Origin: Massilia sp. Se16.2.3
GTDB lineage: Bacteria; Pseudomonadota; Gammaproteobacteria; Burkholderiales; Burkholderiaceae_D
Direction of reading: 5' to 3'
Assembly (NCBI RefSeq): GCF_014171595.1
Contig: NZ_CP050451.1
Location: forward strand, 1,178,001-1,242,000
DNA length: 64,000 nt
In this document: piece after piece, positions 29,567-42,008 of the stretch
Position numbering within the stretch: position 1 is the stretch's first letter
Layout of the letters: each line of letters starts with the position of its first letter
Position numbers and translations under genes: made by a program
The notes under the pieces: model-generated
What the model was told of the DNA's origin: nothing
Database searches by the model: none
Seen by the model: only the letters and a program-made list of their open reading frames with translations

Positions 29567-31414
29567 ATGCGACGCTCTTCCCCCAGCTCCCTCCCGCCAC
29601 CCGACGCACCCGGCAGGCAGCGCACCGACTGGGCCACCCTGCGTACCCTGTTCCCCTACCTGTGGGTCTACAAGTGGCGCGTGATGGCGGCGCTTGGCGC
29701 GCTGATCGGCGCGAAACTGGCGAATGTCGGCGTGCCGCTGGTGCTGAAAAAACTCATCGACGCCCTCGCGATCGACCCGGCCCATCCGCAGGCATTGCTG
29801 GTGCTGCCGGTGGGCGCGCTGGCGGCCTATGGCCTGCTGCGCCTGTCGACCACGGTGTTCACCGAGCTGCGCGAATTCCTGTTCGCGCGCGTCACGCAAC
29901 GGGCGGTGCGCACGATTGCCCTGAAAGTGTTCCGCCACCTGCATGCGCTGTCGCTGCGCTTTCACCTGAACCGGCAAACCGGCGGCATGACGCGCGATAT
30001 CGAGCGTGGCACGCGCGGCGTGAATTCGCTGATCTCGTACTCGCTCTTCAACGTGCTGCCGACCCTGGTCGAGATCACGCTGGTGCTGGGCTACCTGGTC
30101 GTCAAATACGACAAGTGGTTCTCGATCATTACCGCCGTTGCGCTGGGCACCTACATCACCTTCACCGTAATGGTGACGGAGTGGCGCACGCATTTCCGCC
30201 GCACGATGAACGAGCTCGATTCGAAAGCCAACACCAAGGCGATCGACTCGCTGCTGAACTACGAGACGGTGAAATACTTCGGCAACGAAGACTACGAAGC
30301 GAAACGCTACGACCAGGGCCTGCAGCACTACGAGAACGCGGCCGTGCGCTCGCAGACTTCGCTGTCGGTACTGAACACGGGCCAGTCCCTGATCATCGCC
30401 ACCGCCGTCACGCTGATCCTGTGGCGCGCGACCGAAGGCGTCATTGCCGGCACCATGACGCTCGGCGACCTGGTGCTGGTCAATTCCTTCATGATCCAGC
30501 TGTACATTCCGTTGAATTTCCTGGGCGTGATCTACCGCGAAATCAAGCAGGCGCTGGCCGACATGGAGCGGCTGTTTGGTTTGCTCGACCAGAACCGCGA
30601 AGTGGCCGATGCGCCGGGTGCCCAGCCTTTGGTGGCGCAGGGCGCACGCGTCGAGTTTTCACACGTGGAATTCAGCTACGAGACCAAGCGCCAGATCCTG
30701 TTCGACGTCGACTTCGCCATCCCGGCCGGCACCACCACCGCCGTGGTCGGCCACAGCGGCTCGGGCAAGTCGACCCTGTCGCGGCTGCTGTTCCGCTTCT
30801 ATGACGTGAACAAGGGCGCGATCAGCATCGATGGCCAGGACATCCGCAAGGTGACGCAGGCGTCTTTACGCTCTGCGATCGGCATCGTCCCCCAGGACAC
30901 GGTGCTGTTCAACGACACCATCGAATACAACATCGCCTACGGCCGACCGGGCGCAAGCCACGCCGACATCGTCGCGGCGGCACGCGCGGCCTCGATCCAC
31001 GATTTCATCGAGACCCTGCCGGACGGGTACAAGACGATGGTGGGCGAGCGCGGGCTCAAATTGTCAGGTGGCGAGAAGCAGCGCGTGGCGATTGCGCGCA
31101 CGCTGCTGAAGAACCCGGCGATCCTGATTTTCGACGAAGCAACGTCGGCGCTGGATTCGAAGTCGGAGCAGGCGATCCAGGCGCAGCTGAAGGAGATCGC
31201 GAAGAACCGCACCACGCTGGTGATCGCGCACCGGCTGTCGACGATCGCGGACGCGCAGCAGATCATCGTGCTCGATCACGGCCGCATCGTCGAGCGCGGC
31301 ACGCATGGCAGTCTGCTGGCGGCGCGCGGGCTGTATGCGCAGATGTGGGAGCGCCAGCTGGCGCGGCCGGACGAGGAGTTGGCGTCGCCGCCGGTGGAGT
31401 TGCAGGGGGAGTGA
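29567..31414 (+). CDS. ABC exporter of the ATM1/HMT1 type (permease fused to ATPase)
   Basis: About 615 residues: an N-terminal soluble tail, six membrane helices, then the nucleotide-binding domain with Walker A GHSGSGKST, signature LSGGEKQ and Walker B ILIFDEATSALD. The long conserved stretch NELDSKANTKAIDSLLNYET marks the ATM1 family, which exports glutathione-linked Fe/S precursors or metal conjugates. I prefer ATG 29567; an ATG at 29516 would leave only 11 bases to the divergent thioesterase start. Confidence 0.88.
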   Translation: MRRSSPSSLPPPDAPGRQRTDWATLRTLFPYLWVYKWRVMAALGALIGAKLANVGVPLVLKKLIDALAIDPAHPQALLVLPVGALAAYGLLRLSTTVFTELREFLFARVTQRAVRTIALKVFRHLHALSLRFHLNRQTGGMTRDIERGTRGVNSLISYSLFNVLPTLVEITLVLGYLVVKYDKWFSIITAVALGTYITFTVMVTEWRTHFRRTMNELDSKANTKAIDSLLNYETVKYFGNEDYEAKRYDQGLQHYENAAVRSQTSLSVLNTGQSLIIATAVTLILWRATEGVIAGTMTLGDLVLVNSFMIQLYIPLNFLGVIYREIKQALADMERLFGLLDQNREVADAPGAQPLVAQGARVEFSHVEFSYETKRQILFDVDFAIPAGTTTAVVGHSGSGKSTLSRLLFRFYDVNKGAISIDGQDIRKVTQASLRSAIGIVPQDTVLFNDTIEYNIAYGRPGASHADIVAAARAASIHDFIETLPDGYKTMVGERGLKLSGGEKQRVAIARTLLKNPAILIFDEATSALDSKSEQAIQAQLKEIAKNRTTLVIAHRLSTIADAQQIIVLDHGRIVERGTHGSLLAARGLYAQMWERQLARPDEELASPPVELQGE

Positions 31415-31460
31415 AGTAGTACGTGGCGCTGTTGCGTGAGACGCTTTCGGCCCGCATGAT

Positions 31461-31600
31461 CCGCGTGGGCTCAAGAGCCCACCCTACGGGACACGCTACG
31501 TATCCGGTTTTCGTATGAACTCGCCGTTAGCGATGACCGTAGGGTGGGCACCCCGTGGTGAAGCCGTAATCGAGGCCATTGGCCTCGATTACCCCACGCG
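31461..31600. repeat. REP-like palindromes downstream of the ABC exporter gene
   Basis: A first palindrome, CGTGGGCTCAAGAGCCCACC (within 31461-31490), is followed by a longer one (31539-31600). The second begins GTAGGGTGGGCACCCCGTGG, contains the perfect palindrome GTAATCGAGGCC-ATT-GGCCTCGATTAC, and closes with CCCACGCGG. From 31415 to 31794 there is no gene. Confidence 0.75.
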
Positions 31601-31799
31601 GATTCAAGGCACCGATAACAGAGCAGGCAACAGCCCCACGTACCGGTGCAATCCAATCAATCCGACCGCTATCGGCGAGATCATACGAAACCCGGATACG
31701 TAGCGTTTCCCGTAGGGTGGGCACCCCGTGCCCACGCGGATTCAAGGCACCGATAACAGAGCAGGCAACAGCCCCACGTACCGGTGCAATCCAATCAAT
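31592..31799. repeat. 69-base direct duplication including the asparaginase gene end, with a REP palindrome
   Basis: The segment from CCCACGCGGATTCAAGGCAC to CCAATCAAT occurs at 31593-31661 and again, identical, at 31731-31799, 138 bases apart. The second copy contains the stop codon of the asparaginase gene, so the first is a duplicated gene end. A full palindrome (GTAGGGTGGGCACCCCGTGC, 31712-31739) leads into the second copy. In addition, 31486-31522 and 31681-31717 are inverted copies of each other over about 37 bases (two mismatches). Confidence 0.85.
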
Positions 31800-32898
31800 A
31801 CGTCCAGAACATCCGCTGAATATCCCCCGTATTGTTCGTCTTGGTCAGCGCCAGCATCAGCAAAATGCGCGCCTTCTGCGGCGACAGGTTATCCCCCGCC
31901 ACGAAATCGAGCTCGTCGTCATTCGCCTCGCCATTCCTCGCCACCACACCCTGGCCGACCCGGCTCGAGCGCACGATGATCACGCCCTTCCTGCGCGCGG
32001 CACTCAGTGCGGGACGCACCTTGGCCGGCAGCGACCCGTCGCCCACGCCCGCATGCACCAGTCCCTTGGCGCCCGAACCGACCAGCGCCTCGATCGCGAC
32101 GGGTCCCACGTTCGCATGCGCGTAGGCCACTTCCACCTGCGGCAGCGCCGCCAGGTTCATCACGTCGAACTCGGTGTCCACCGTGTGCTTGCGGGTCGAG
32201 GCGCGGTAAAAGAACGGCTTGCCGCCGACGATGTAGCCGAGCATGCCCAGCTCCGTCGCCTTGAAGGTGTCGGCCGTGATCGTGTTGGTCTTGCTGACAT
32301 CGCGCGCGCCGTTGATCTGGTCGTTCAGCGCCACCAGCACGCCGCGGCCTACCGACTCGGGCGAGCCGGCCAGCAGCACCGCGTTGTACAGGTTGATCGG
32401 GCCGTCGGCCGACAGCGCCGTCGACGGGCGCATCGAGCCGACCAGCACCACCGGTTTCCTGCTCTTGACGACCAGGTTCAGGAAATAGGCCGTCTCTTCC
32501 AGCGTATCGGTGCCGTGGGTGATGACGATGCCGTCGACGTTGGCTTGCGCCAGCAGTGTGTTGACGCGCTTGGCCAGGGTCAGCCAGTGCTCGTTGCCCA
32601 TGTTCTCGCTGGCGATCTGGAACACCTGTTCGCCGCTGACATTGGCGATCTTCTTCATTTCCGGCACGGCCTGGATCAGCGCATCGACGCCGATCTTGGC
32701 GGCGGTATAGCCGACGGTAGTCGTGCTGGTCGCGCCGGTGCCGGCGATCGTGCCGCCGGTGGCGAGGATGGTCACGTTCGGCAGCTTCGCCGGCGCAGCC
32801 TGGGTTTGCGCCTGTGCGGACGATGTGCCAACCAAGGCCAGGCAGTACAGGAACCCGAACAGCGCGGCGGCCGAGCGGGTGGTATGTTGGAACAGCAT
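31795..32898 (-). CDS. ansB: type II (periplasmic) L-asparaginase
   Basis: A 367-residue protein with a signal peptide (to about residue 30, SSAQAQ) followed by the two catalytic Thr motifs, ILATGGTIAGTG and DGIVITHGTDTLEETAYFL. It hydrolyses asparagine to aspartate and ammonia in the periplasm. AAGGAGAAGTCCC precedes the ATG, 28 bases after the amidohydrolase gene, so the two form one unit. Its 3' end is duplicated downstream. Confidence 0.94.
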   Translation of the reverse strand: MLFQHTTRSAAALFGFLYCLALVGTSSAQAQTQAAPAKLPNVTILATGGTIAGTGATSTTTVGYTAAKIGVDALIQAVPEMKKIANVSGEQVFQIASENMGNEHWLTLAKRVNTLLAQANVDGIVITHGTDTLEETAYFLNLVVKSRKPVVLVGSMRPSTALSADGPINLYNAVLLAGSPESVGRGVLVALNDQINGARDVSKTNTITADTFKATELGMLGYIVGGKPFFYRASTRKHTVDTEFDVMNLAALPQVEVAYAHANVGPVAIEALVGSGAKGLVHAGVGDGSLPAKVRPALSAARRKGVIIVRSSRVGQGVVARNGEANDDELDFVAGDNLSPQKARILLMLALTKTNNTGDIQRMFWTY

Positions 32899-32926
32899 GG
32901 GACTTCTCCTTAAACGTGGCGCGGTC

Positions 32927-34219
<1,293 letters not shown>

Positions 34220-34248
34220 CGGTTCTCCTCCGTGTGTTTTTTATTGTC

Positions 34249-34278
34249 AAAAAAAAGGCCTCCCATCGCTGGAAGGCC
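34249..34278 (-). terminator. intrinsic terminator after the symporter gene
   Basis: On the minus strand GGCCTTCC-AGCGAT-GGGAGGCC is followed by eight T. It lies between the symporter and amidohydrolase genes, so the latter pair is at least partly uncoupled from the symporter. Confidence 0.8.
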
Positions 34279-34298
34279 CTGTGTGCGTGCCCGCGCTT

Positions 34299-35567
34299 TT
34301 ACCGCAGCGGCGAGGTGGCGACGTCCTTTTCAGGGCTGGTCTCGGCCAGGTCGCCCTCCCATTTCGCCACCACCGCGGTGGCGATGCCGTTGCCGATCAC
34401 GTTCGTCGCCGAACGGGCCATGTCGAGGAAGTGGTCGATGCCAAGCAGGAGCAGCAGGCCCGCTTCCGGGATGTTGAACTGCGCCAGCGTCGCGGCGATC
34501 ACCACCAGCGAGGCGCGTGGCACGCCGGCCATGCCTTTCGAGGTCAGCATCAGCACCAGCATCATCATGATCTGGGTCGACAGCGGCACCTCGATGCCAT
34601 AGGCCTGGGCGATGAAGATCGAGGCGAAGGTGCAGTACATCATCGAGCCGTCGAGGTTGAACGAATAACCGATCGGCAGCACGAAAGCGGCCAGGCGGTT
34701 CTTGACGCCGAACTTTTCCAGGCCCTCCAGGGTTTTCGGGAAGGCCGCTTCCGACGAGGCGCAGGTAAAGGCCAGCAGGGTCGGTTCCTTCAAGAGGCCA
34801 ATCAGGCGCAGCACGCGCGGGCCGAGGAAGGCCATGCCGATGCCGATCAGGACCACCCACAGCAGGATGATCCCCAGGTAGAACTCGGCCATGAAGATGC
34901 CGTAGGTATGCAGCACACCGAGGCCGCTCTTGGCGATCACGGCGGCCACCGCCGCGAACACGGCGATTGGCGCGAAGTTCATCACATAGGCCGTCACCTT
35001 CAGCATGACGTGGGCGATGCCGTCGACGGCGTCGATCAGCGGCGTGGCGCGCGCACCGACGGCGGCGGCTGCAGTGCCGAAGAAGATCGAGAACACGACG
35101 ATCTGCAGGATCTCGTTCTTCGCCATGCCGTCGACGATGGAGGACGGCACCAGGTGGGTGACGAATTCCTTCAGCGTCAGGCCGGAGGTGACGATATCGG
35201 TCTTCGCGTCCATCGGCGGCGCCATGCCGGCCAGGTGCATCGCGTCGCCCGGGCGGAACAGGTTCACCAGGATCAGGCCCAGCGACAGCGACAGGATGGA
35301 GGCGATGACGAACCAGCCCAGCGCCTTGACGCCGATGCGGCCGACTTCGGCCGCATTGCCCATCTTGGCGATGCCCACTACCAGGGTCGAAAACACCAGC
35401 GGCGCGATGATCATCTTAATCAGGCGCAGGAACAGGGTGGTCACCAGCGACAGCGTGTCGGCGAAGGCTTTCGGATCGGCCAGCTTGGCGTTCGCGAAAT
35501 AGCCGACGACGATGCCGAGCACGAGTCCGATCAGGATATAGGTAGTGAGGCGGTTTCGATTATTCAT
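34299..35567 (-). CDS. dicarboxylate/amino acid:cation symporter (DAACS family)
   Basis: A 422-residue glutamate-transporter-fold protein with eight helices and re-entrant loops. The family stretches RLIKMIIAPLVFSTLVVGIA, SSEAAFPKTLEGLEKFG and FSFNLDGS-like (GYSFNLDGSMMY) are clear. Members take up C4-dicarboxylates, aspartate or glutamate with Na+ or H+. Its place ahead of an asparaginase gene suggests aspartate uptake. Confidence 0.92.
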   Translation of the reverse strand: MNNRNRLTTYILIGLVLGIVVGYFANAKLADPKAFADTLSLVTTLFLRLIKMIIAPLVFSTLVVGIAKMGNAAEVGRIGVKALGWFVIASILSLSLGLILVNLFRPGDAMHLAGMAPPMDAKTDIVTSGLTLKEFVTHLVPSSIVDGMAKNEILQIVVFSIFFGTAAAAVGARATPLIDAVDGIAHVMLKVTAYVMNFAPIAVFAAVAAVIAKSGLGVLHTYGIFMAEFYLGIILLWVVLIGIGMAFLGPRVLRLIGLLKEPTLLAFTCASSEAAFPKTLEGLEKFGVKNRLAAFVLPIGYSFNLDGSMMYCTFASIFIAQAYGIEVPLSTQIMMMLVLMLTSKGMAGVPRASLVVIAATLAQFNIPEAGLLLLLGIDHFLDMARSATNVIGNGIATAVVAKWEGDLAETSPEKDVATSPLR

Positions 35568-35753
35568 ATGCGTCCAGTGGTCGGCCTGTGCGTGCGCCCG
35601 GCGCGCCGAGTCGATCCGGGCGCCGGAGTGGTCAATTTCGGGTGATTCTGCGTGCGAACGCGGTGCGTTCTGAGTATCTTGGCAAGTTCCGCAGTATCCT
35701 AGGCGGTGTTGGTGCTGTCAAGCACGCGCAAGCTGTTGAATCGACGGGTAAAC

Positions 35754-36479
<726 letters not shown>

Positions 36480-36480
36480 G

Positions 36481-36855
36481 ATGGGAATGCGCCTGCACTT
36501 CCCGCGCCGCCGGGTCATTCAATGCGCCATCGGCGCTGTGGCCGTTCTTGGCCTGCTGTCCTTCTGCAGTTACCTGAGCCCGTTCAACAAAGCCCCGTTC
36601 GACGCCGCCCGTTGGCGTAGTCCGGAGCACGAGGACGCGCGCTGCGGCATGGTCGACGACCTGCGTAGCCGTCTGCTCGGGCGCGGCCAGGACATGCGGG
36701 GCGTTACCGCGGTGCTTGGAGAACCGCACCCTTCGCGCGAGCGCGTCTCCAGCTATTACCTTGGTTACTGCTCCACCAGCTTTGATCCGGATACGCTCGA
36801 CATCGCTTTCGATGAGCAGGGCAAGATCACGTCGGTCGAGGTGGTGACGCATTGA
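36481..36855 (+). CDS. hypothetical membrane-anchored protein, 124 aa
   Basis: One N-terminal hydrophobic segment (VIQCAIGAVAVLGLLSFCSY) followed by a soluble domain with the SmpA/OmlA-like rhythm RGVTAVLGEPHPSRERVSSY ... ITSVEVVTH. The Cys in LLSFC could be a lipobox. It begins one base after the stop of the ATPase gene and may be co-transcribed. ATG 36487 is an alternative start. Confidence 0.7.
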   Translation: MGMRLHFPRRRVIQCAIGAVAVLGLLSFCSYLSPFNKAPFDAARWRSPEHEDARCGMVDDLRSRLLGRGQDMRGVTAVLGEPHPSRERVSSYYLGYCSTSFDPDTLDIAFDEQGKITSVEVVTH

Positions 36856-37023
36856 TGCGTTTGCGCGGATGGGCGCCGCCGGACAGGCTCTCGAGCCCAC
36901 GCCGTCCGCCCCATGCCCGGTCACCGATTGTCAACCTGATCACACCTGGCCGGTGGGCAGGCTGGCGCGCTCTCGATGCCCCATAAGGGTAAAATGACGC
37001 CGTCCCGCAATCCGAGAGCCGCC

Positions 37024-38073
37024 ATGTCCACCATCGAGATCCCGCAATCCATCACCATCACCCGTCCAGACGACTGGCACCTGCACCTGCGCGACGGCGC
37101 GGCGCTGGCCAGCGTGCTGCCGCATACGGCGCGCCAGTTCGCGCGTGCGATCGTGATGCCGAACCTCAAACCTCCGGTCACCACGACCGCGGCGGCCGCC
37201 GCCTACCGCGACCGTATCCTGGCCGCGCTCCCGGAAGGGATGCGTTTCGAGCCGCTGATGACGCTCTACCTGACCAACAACACCGATCCGGACGAGATCC
37301 GCCGCGCGATGGACAGCGGTTTCATCCATGCGGTCAAGCTGTACCCGGCCGGCGCCACCACCAATTCGGATGCGGGCGTCACCGACCTGCGCAACTGCTA
37401 CAAGGTACTGGAAGTGATGCAGGAAGTCGGCATGCCGCTGCTGGTGCATGGCGAAGTGACGGACAACGACATCGACCTGTTCGACCGCGAAGCTGTCTTC
37501 ATCGAACGCGTGATGCGCCCGCTGCGCCGCGACCTGCCGGCCCTCGCCATCGTCTTCGAACACATCACCACCAAGGACGCGGCCCAGTACGTGGCCGAGG
37601 CCGAAGGCCCGATCGCCGCGACCATCACCGCCCACCACCTGCTCTACAACCGCAACGAGATCTTCCGCGGCGGTATCCGCCCGCACTACTACTGCCTGCC
37701 GGTGCTGAAACGCGAAGAACACCGCCTGGCGCTGGTCACGGCCGCCACCAGCGGCGACGAGCGCTTCTTCCTCGGCACCGATTCGGCCCCGCATGCGATC
37801 GGCGCGAAGGAATCGAGCTGCGGCTGCGCCGGCTGCTACACGGCCCTGCACGCGATGGAGCTCTACACCGAAGCCTTCGCCCAGGCGGGCGCGCTGGACA
37901 AGCTCGAAGCCTTCGCCAGCTTCAATGGCCCCGCCTTCTACGGCCTGCCGCGCAACGAAGATACGATCACGCTGGTGCGCGAATCGTGGAACCTGCCGGC
38001 CACCGTGCCGATGGCAGAGAACGAGCTGGTGCCGCTCAACGCCGGCGAGCGCATCGACTGGAAGATGCTGTAA
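37024..38073 (+). CDS. pyrC: dihydroorotase
   Basis: 349 residues of the class II (E. coli-like) enzyme: metal motif [21 protein letters not shown], carboxylated Lys in [37 protein letters not shown] and GTDSAPH. It closes the ring to dihydroorotate in pyrimidine synthesis. The start is set at MSTIEIPQ; upstream codons are not conserved in the family. The next gene begins directly after the stop. Confidence 0.95.
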   Translation: MSTIEIPQSITITRPDDWHLHLRDGAALASVLPHTARQFARAIVMPNLKPPVTTTAAAAAYRDRILAALPEGMRFEPLMTLYLTNNTDPDEIRRAMDSGFIHAVKLYPAGATTNSDAGVTDLRNCYKVLEVMQEVGMPLLVHGEVTDNDIDLFDREAVFIERVMRPLRRDLPALAIVFEHITTKDAAQYVAEAEGPIAATITAHHLLYNRNEIFRGGIRPHYYCLPVLKREEHRLALVTAATSGDERFFLGTDSAPHAIGAKESSCGCAGCYTALHAMELYTEAFAQAGALDKLEAFASFNGPAFYGLPRNEDTITLVRESWNLPATVPMAENELVPLNAGERIDWKML

Positions 38074-38906
38074 GTGACAGCGGCAGTGACGGCGCAAGCG
38101 CAGGACGTGCCGGCGCAGGTCGACTGGACGCGGCCCTGGTACGACACGGTGCGTCCCGCCTTCGAGGCGCTCGCGCTGGAAGGCGGCGACTTCGCGGCCG
38201 CCTTCAATCGCCATGCCGCGCTGCTGGCCCTGCGCAACCACCGCGACCTGCCAATTTCCTTCGTGCCGCAGGAATCGCTGCCGGAAGGGATGGCCTATGA
38301 AGCCTTCATCAGCGCCACCGGCAATGTACCGACGCGCGAGAATCTGCACGACTTCTTCAATGGCCTCGTGTGGCAGACCTTCCCGCTGATCAAGCGTGAA
38401 CTGAATGCCCTGCAGGCGGCGCAGATTGCAGCGGCTGGCGTGGGGAAATCGCGTGGACCGGCGCGCGACGCCGCCACCATCTTCGACGAGAACGCGGCGC
38501 TGCTGGTGGTGCGCGCTTCCAGCGCCGGGCGCGCGCTGGTCGACGAATTGCGCGACCATTGCTGGGAAGCGGCGCTGTTCGAAAAGCGCGACCTGTTCGG
38601 CCGCGATGCGCGCCTCTGGCTGTTCGGCCACGCCCTGATGGAAAAGCTGGTCGTCCCGCGCAAGGCCATCACCGCACACGTGCGCATCGTCTTCGCCGAT
38701 GACGCGTATTTCACCCCGGACGACGCCGGCCAGCGCGCCTGGCTCGATGCCCTGCTGGCCGCGCGCAGCTGCGCGACGAAGGCTTGGCCACAAGCGGCTT
38801 CACGCCGCTGCCGGTGCTCGGTGTGCCAGGCTGGTGGCCTGGGCAGGATCGCGACTTTACCTGGACTCGACCGTCTTCCGTCCAAAGCGCAGGGAAGGGC
38901 AGGCCC

Positions 38907-38914
<8 letters not shown>
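38074..38914 (+). CDS. DUF3025 protein, frame broken twice
   Basis: It begins at a GTG right after the pyrC stop. The family stretch ENLHDFFNGLVWQTFPLIKR and FDENAALLVV are clear. Two frame breaks follow. Near 38770 one more base joins DALLAA to QLRDEGLATSGFTPLPVLG, and near 38861 one more T in GACTTTACC joins GQDRDF to YLDSTVFRPKRREGQAHG, ending at 38914. Bridged, it has about 280 residues. pyrC followed by DUF3025 is a common pair in beta-proteobacteria. Function unknown. Confidence 0.82.
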
Positions 38915-39899
<985 letters not shown>

Positions 39900-39988
39900 A
39901 TTCGCGACGCATCGGGCGTATGCATGTTGACATGACGGCCAGGGCAGCGAATACTCGGCCGCTGTCCAGTCAACTTCTTCCGGCCACC

Positions 39989-40336
39989 ATGTACCTCCTT
40001 CGTCCCGCCCTCATCGCCGCCTGCCTGCTCCCTCTTGCCGCGTGGGCGGCGCCGGTCCCGGCCGACAAGCTGGCCTATGTCGGCGACTGGCAGGGCGGCG
40101 ACAGGCGCCTGCAGCTTTCCCGCGACGGCAAAGTTAAATACAAGCGTGAAGAGAAGAGCAAGCACAAGAGCGAGAAGGTCGACCTGAACGTCGACTTGCA
40201 GGGCTTCGATGGCAACAACTTCAGCGTCGGCTGGGGCATTGTCAGCCTGACCTTCGTCGTCAGCAAGCCGCCGCACCGCGAGGGCGACAAGTGGAAGATG
40301 ACGGTCGATGGCGTGGAGTTGACGCGGGTCGACTAG
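39989..40336 (+). CDS. small secreted protein, copy 1 (115 aa)
   Basis: A signal peptide (MYLLRPALIAACLLPLAAWA) and then a short domain starting YVGDWQGGDRRLQLSRDGKV, basic and without Cys. The second copy 950 bases downstream shares nearly the whole mature part and an identical C-terminus (KPPHREGDKWKMTVDGVELT). The family is not known to me; 'YVGDW...G...L.L..DG' looks like a small beta-sandwich. Confidence 0.8.
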   Translation: MYLLRPALIAACLLPLAAWAAPVPADKLAYVGDWQGGDRRLQLSRDGKVKYKREEKSKHKSEKVDLNVDLQGFDGNNFSVGWGIVSLTFVVSKPPHREGDKWKMTVDGVELTRVD

Positions 40337-40404
40337 GAGCGCCTGACAAACGCTCTCGGTTGCCCCCAGCAGATAAGCATGCAGGGCAGCGAGAGGAAAG
40401 TTTG

Positions 40405-40593
40405 GTGAACGTTCGCTTCCGACCTATTGTGTTGAAAAAGTCGAACGGCAACAATTTTAGGTGGTCTCAGACATCCAACCGCTCCACGATCTCTCGATAG
40501 CGGCGGTTCTGGTCAGTCGAGGCTGAAAAAATTTCGGTCAGGAGGTCTACGTTGCCGAGTTTTTCAACGCAATAGGCCCGAAGCGGACACTGG
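40405..40593. mobile_element. MITE-like element with 38-base inverted ends
   Basis: GTTCGCTTCCGACCTATTGT continuing to GTTGAAAAAGTCG on the left is mirrored on the right by CGAGTTTTTCAACGCAATAG continuing to GCCCGAAGCGGAC, with several differences. About 110 non-coding bases lie between. It looks like the deleted remains or a MITE of an insertion sequence; no transposase is present. Confidence 0.65.
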
Positions 40594-40612
40594 CGACAGC
40601 ACGATCGGACCA

Positions 40613-41008
40613 CTAGTCCTGAGCGCTAGTAGGGTCACCCCACATTTCAGTGAACAGTTGTCGAATTTCTGCCGCAATAAACCTCCAGGCCCACTGCTTG
40701 TCAGAAGCGCTGGAATCCCACATTAAGTTCTCGGCATACGATACATCGACAATGGTCCGCAATGCATTCGGTTCGGCACGATACGCGGCAGCGAGAAAGT
40801 CGGTGTGTGCTCGGATCGTCTCCGCATCCCTACGCTTTACAGCTTCGGTTGTCCTGTCAGCGAACGCCTCTACCCAAGTGAGTGCAGTGTTGTCATCGAC
40901 GGGGTCCCATCCCCTCTCTCGAAGCCAATGGTCTGTCAGGGCCGCTTCCATTGGAAAGCGCAAACGAAGTGCAGCGACAAGAGAACTATTGGGATTTCCT
41001 GGATTCAT
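40613..41008 (-). CDS. hypothetical protein, 131 aa, immunity-protein-like
   Basis: A soluble, acidic, mostly helical protein; GAAGGAGG lies about 14 bases ahead of the ATG. Stretches such as ALRTIVDVSYAENLMWD resemble small orphan immunity/DUF7674-type proteins, but this is weak. Base composition is lower in GC than the neighbours, it is on the opposite strand, and it is wedged between two paralogous genes next to a MITE. All this suggests it was gained by transfer. From 41009 to 41285 I find no gene. Confidence 0.55.
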   Translation of the reverse strand: MNPGNPNSSLVAALRLRFPMEAALTDHWLRERGWDPVDDNTALTWVEAFADRTTEAVKRRDAETIRAHTDFLAAAYRAEPNALRTIVDVSYAENLMWDSSASDKQWAWRFIAAEIRQLFTEMWGDPTSAQD

Positions 41009-41285
41009 CAGGCGAAAAACCTCCTTCGAGAGCTGGAAGCAGGCGATAGCAGAACTTTATTCAAAGAACATGCGACGCCTTACGAATGTCCGCGCATGCC
41101 CGAAAACAGACCTCCAGAATGGCTCAGTGTACGGTGCTGCTGTCTGGACAGGCAAGGACTTCTGTCAGGCGCTCCAAAGGCCACACCATAACGGGCCGCG
41201 CGGGAAAATGTATGCATGTTGACAGCTTTTTCGGGCGGGCGAATACTGTCGATGCTGTTCCAATTCCCTTTCTCCCGGACCTCCC

Positions 41286-41627
41286 ATGCGCTTACTTCGC
41301 ACCAGCCTGCTCGCCCTCTGCCTGCTGTCGCCGGCCGCCTTTGCCGAGCCAGTTCCTGTTCCCGCTGAAAAGATGGCCTATGTCGGCGACTGGCAGGGCA
41401 AGGACATGCGCCTGCAACTGGCCAAGGATGGCCAGGTCAAGTACAAGCGCGATCGGCCGGGCAAAAAGCTCGACCTGAGTGTCGACCTGCAGCGCTTCGA
41501 TGGCAACGATTTCGAAGTCGGCACGAGTCTCATCCGCTCGCGCTTCGTCGTCAGCAAGCCCCCGCACCGCGAGGGCGACAAGTGGAAGATGACGGTCGAT
41601 GGCGTCGAGCTGACGCGGGTCGACTGA
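41286..41627 (+). CDS. small secreted protein, copy 2 (113 aa)
   Basis: A paralogue of the 39989 gene: signal peptide MRLLRTSLLALCLLSPAAFA, YVGDWQGKDMRLQLAKDGQV, and the same last 26 residues but for none or one change. The sequence upstream also repeats (TATGCATGTTGACA ahead of both), so the promoter was duplicated with the gene. It ends one base before the glyoxalase gene. Confidence 0.8.
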   Translation: MRLLRTSLLALCLLSPAAFAEPVPVPAEKMAYVGDWQGKDMRLQLAKDGQVKYKRDRPGKKLDLSVDLQRFDGNDFEVGTSLIRSRFVVSKPPHREGDKWKMTVDGVELTRVD

Positions 41628-41628
41628 G

Positions 41629-41985
41629 ATGACGCTGGGCGCCGTGACGCCGGTCTTGCGCATCTTCGACGAAGCGAAGGCGCGCGAATTCTATGTCGAC
41701 TTCCTCGGCTTCGCGGTCGACTGGGAGCACCGTTTCGAGCCTGGCCTGCCGCTCTACCTGCAAGTGGCACGCGACGGCTGCGTATTGCACCTGAGCGAAC
41801 ACCATGGCGATTGCTGCCCCGGCGCGGCGATCCGCATCGAGGTCGCCGGCATCGATGCCTATCACGCCGAGCTGAGCGCCAAGGCGTATGGGTATGCACG
41901 TCCGGGCGTGGAAGACACGCCCTGGGGGACGCGCGAGATGTCGGTCAAGGATCCATTCGGGAACCGCCTGACCTTCAGCGGGTAG
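41629..41985 (+). CDS. glyoxalase/bleomycin-resistance superfamily protein
   Basis: 118 residues in the two-repeat VOC fold: VTPVLRIFDEAKAREFYVDF, LHLSEHHGD with metal-type His/Glu, and EMSVKDPFGNRLTF at the end. Binding of bleomycin-like drugs is the usual annotation for this subgroup, yet the true substrate is unknown. Start codon begins one base after the preceding stop. Confidence 0.85.
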   Translation: MTLGAVTPVLRIFDEAKAREFYVDFLGFAVDWEHRFEPGLPLYLQVARDGCVLHLSEHHGDCCPGAAIRIEVAGIDAYHAELSAKAYGYARPGVEDTPWGTREMSVKDPFGNRLTFSG

Positions 41986-42008
41986 GATCGGCGGCGGAGC
42001 CGCCAACC

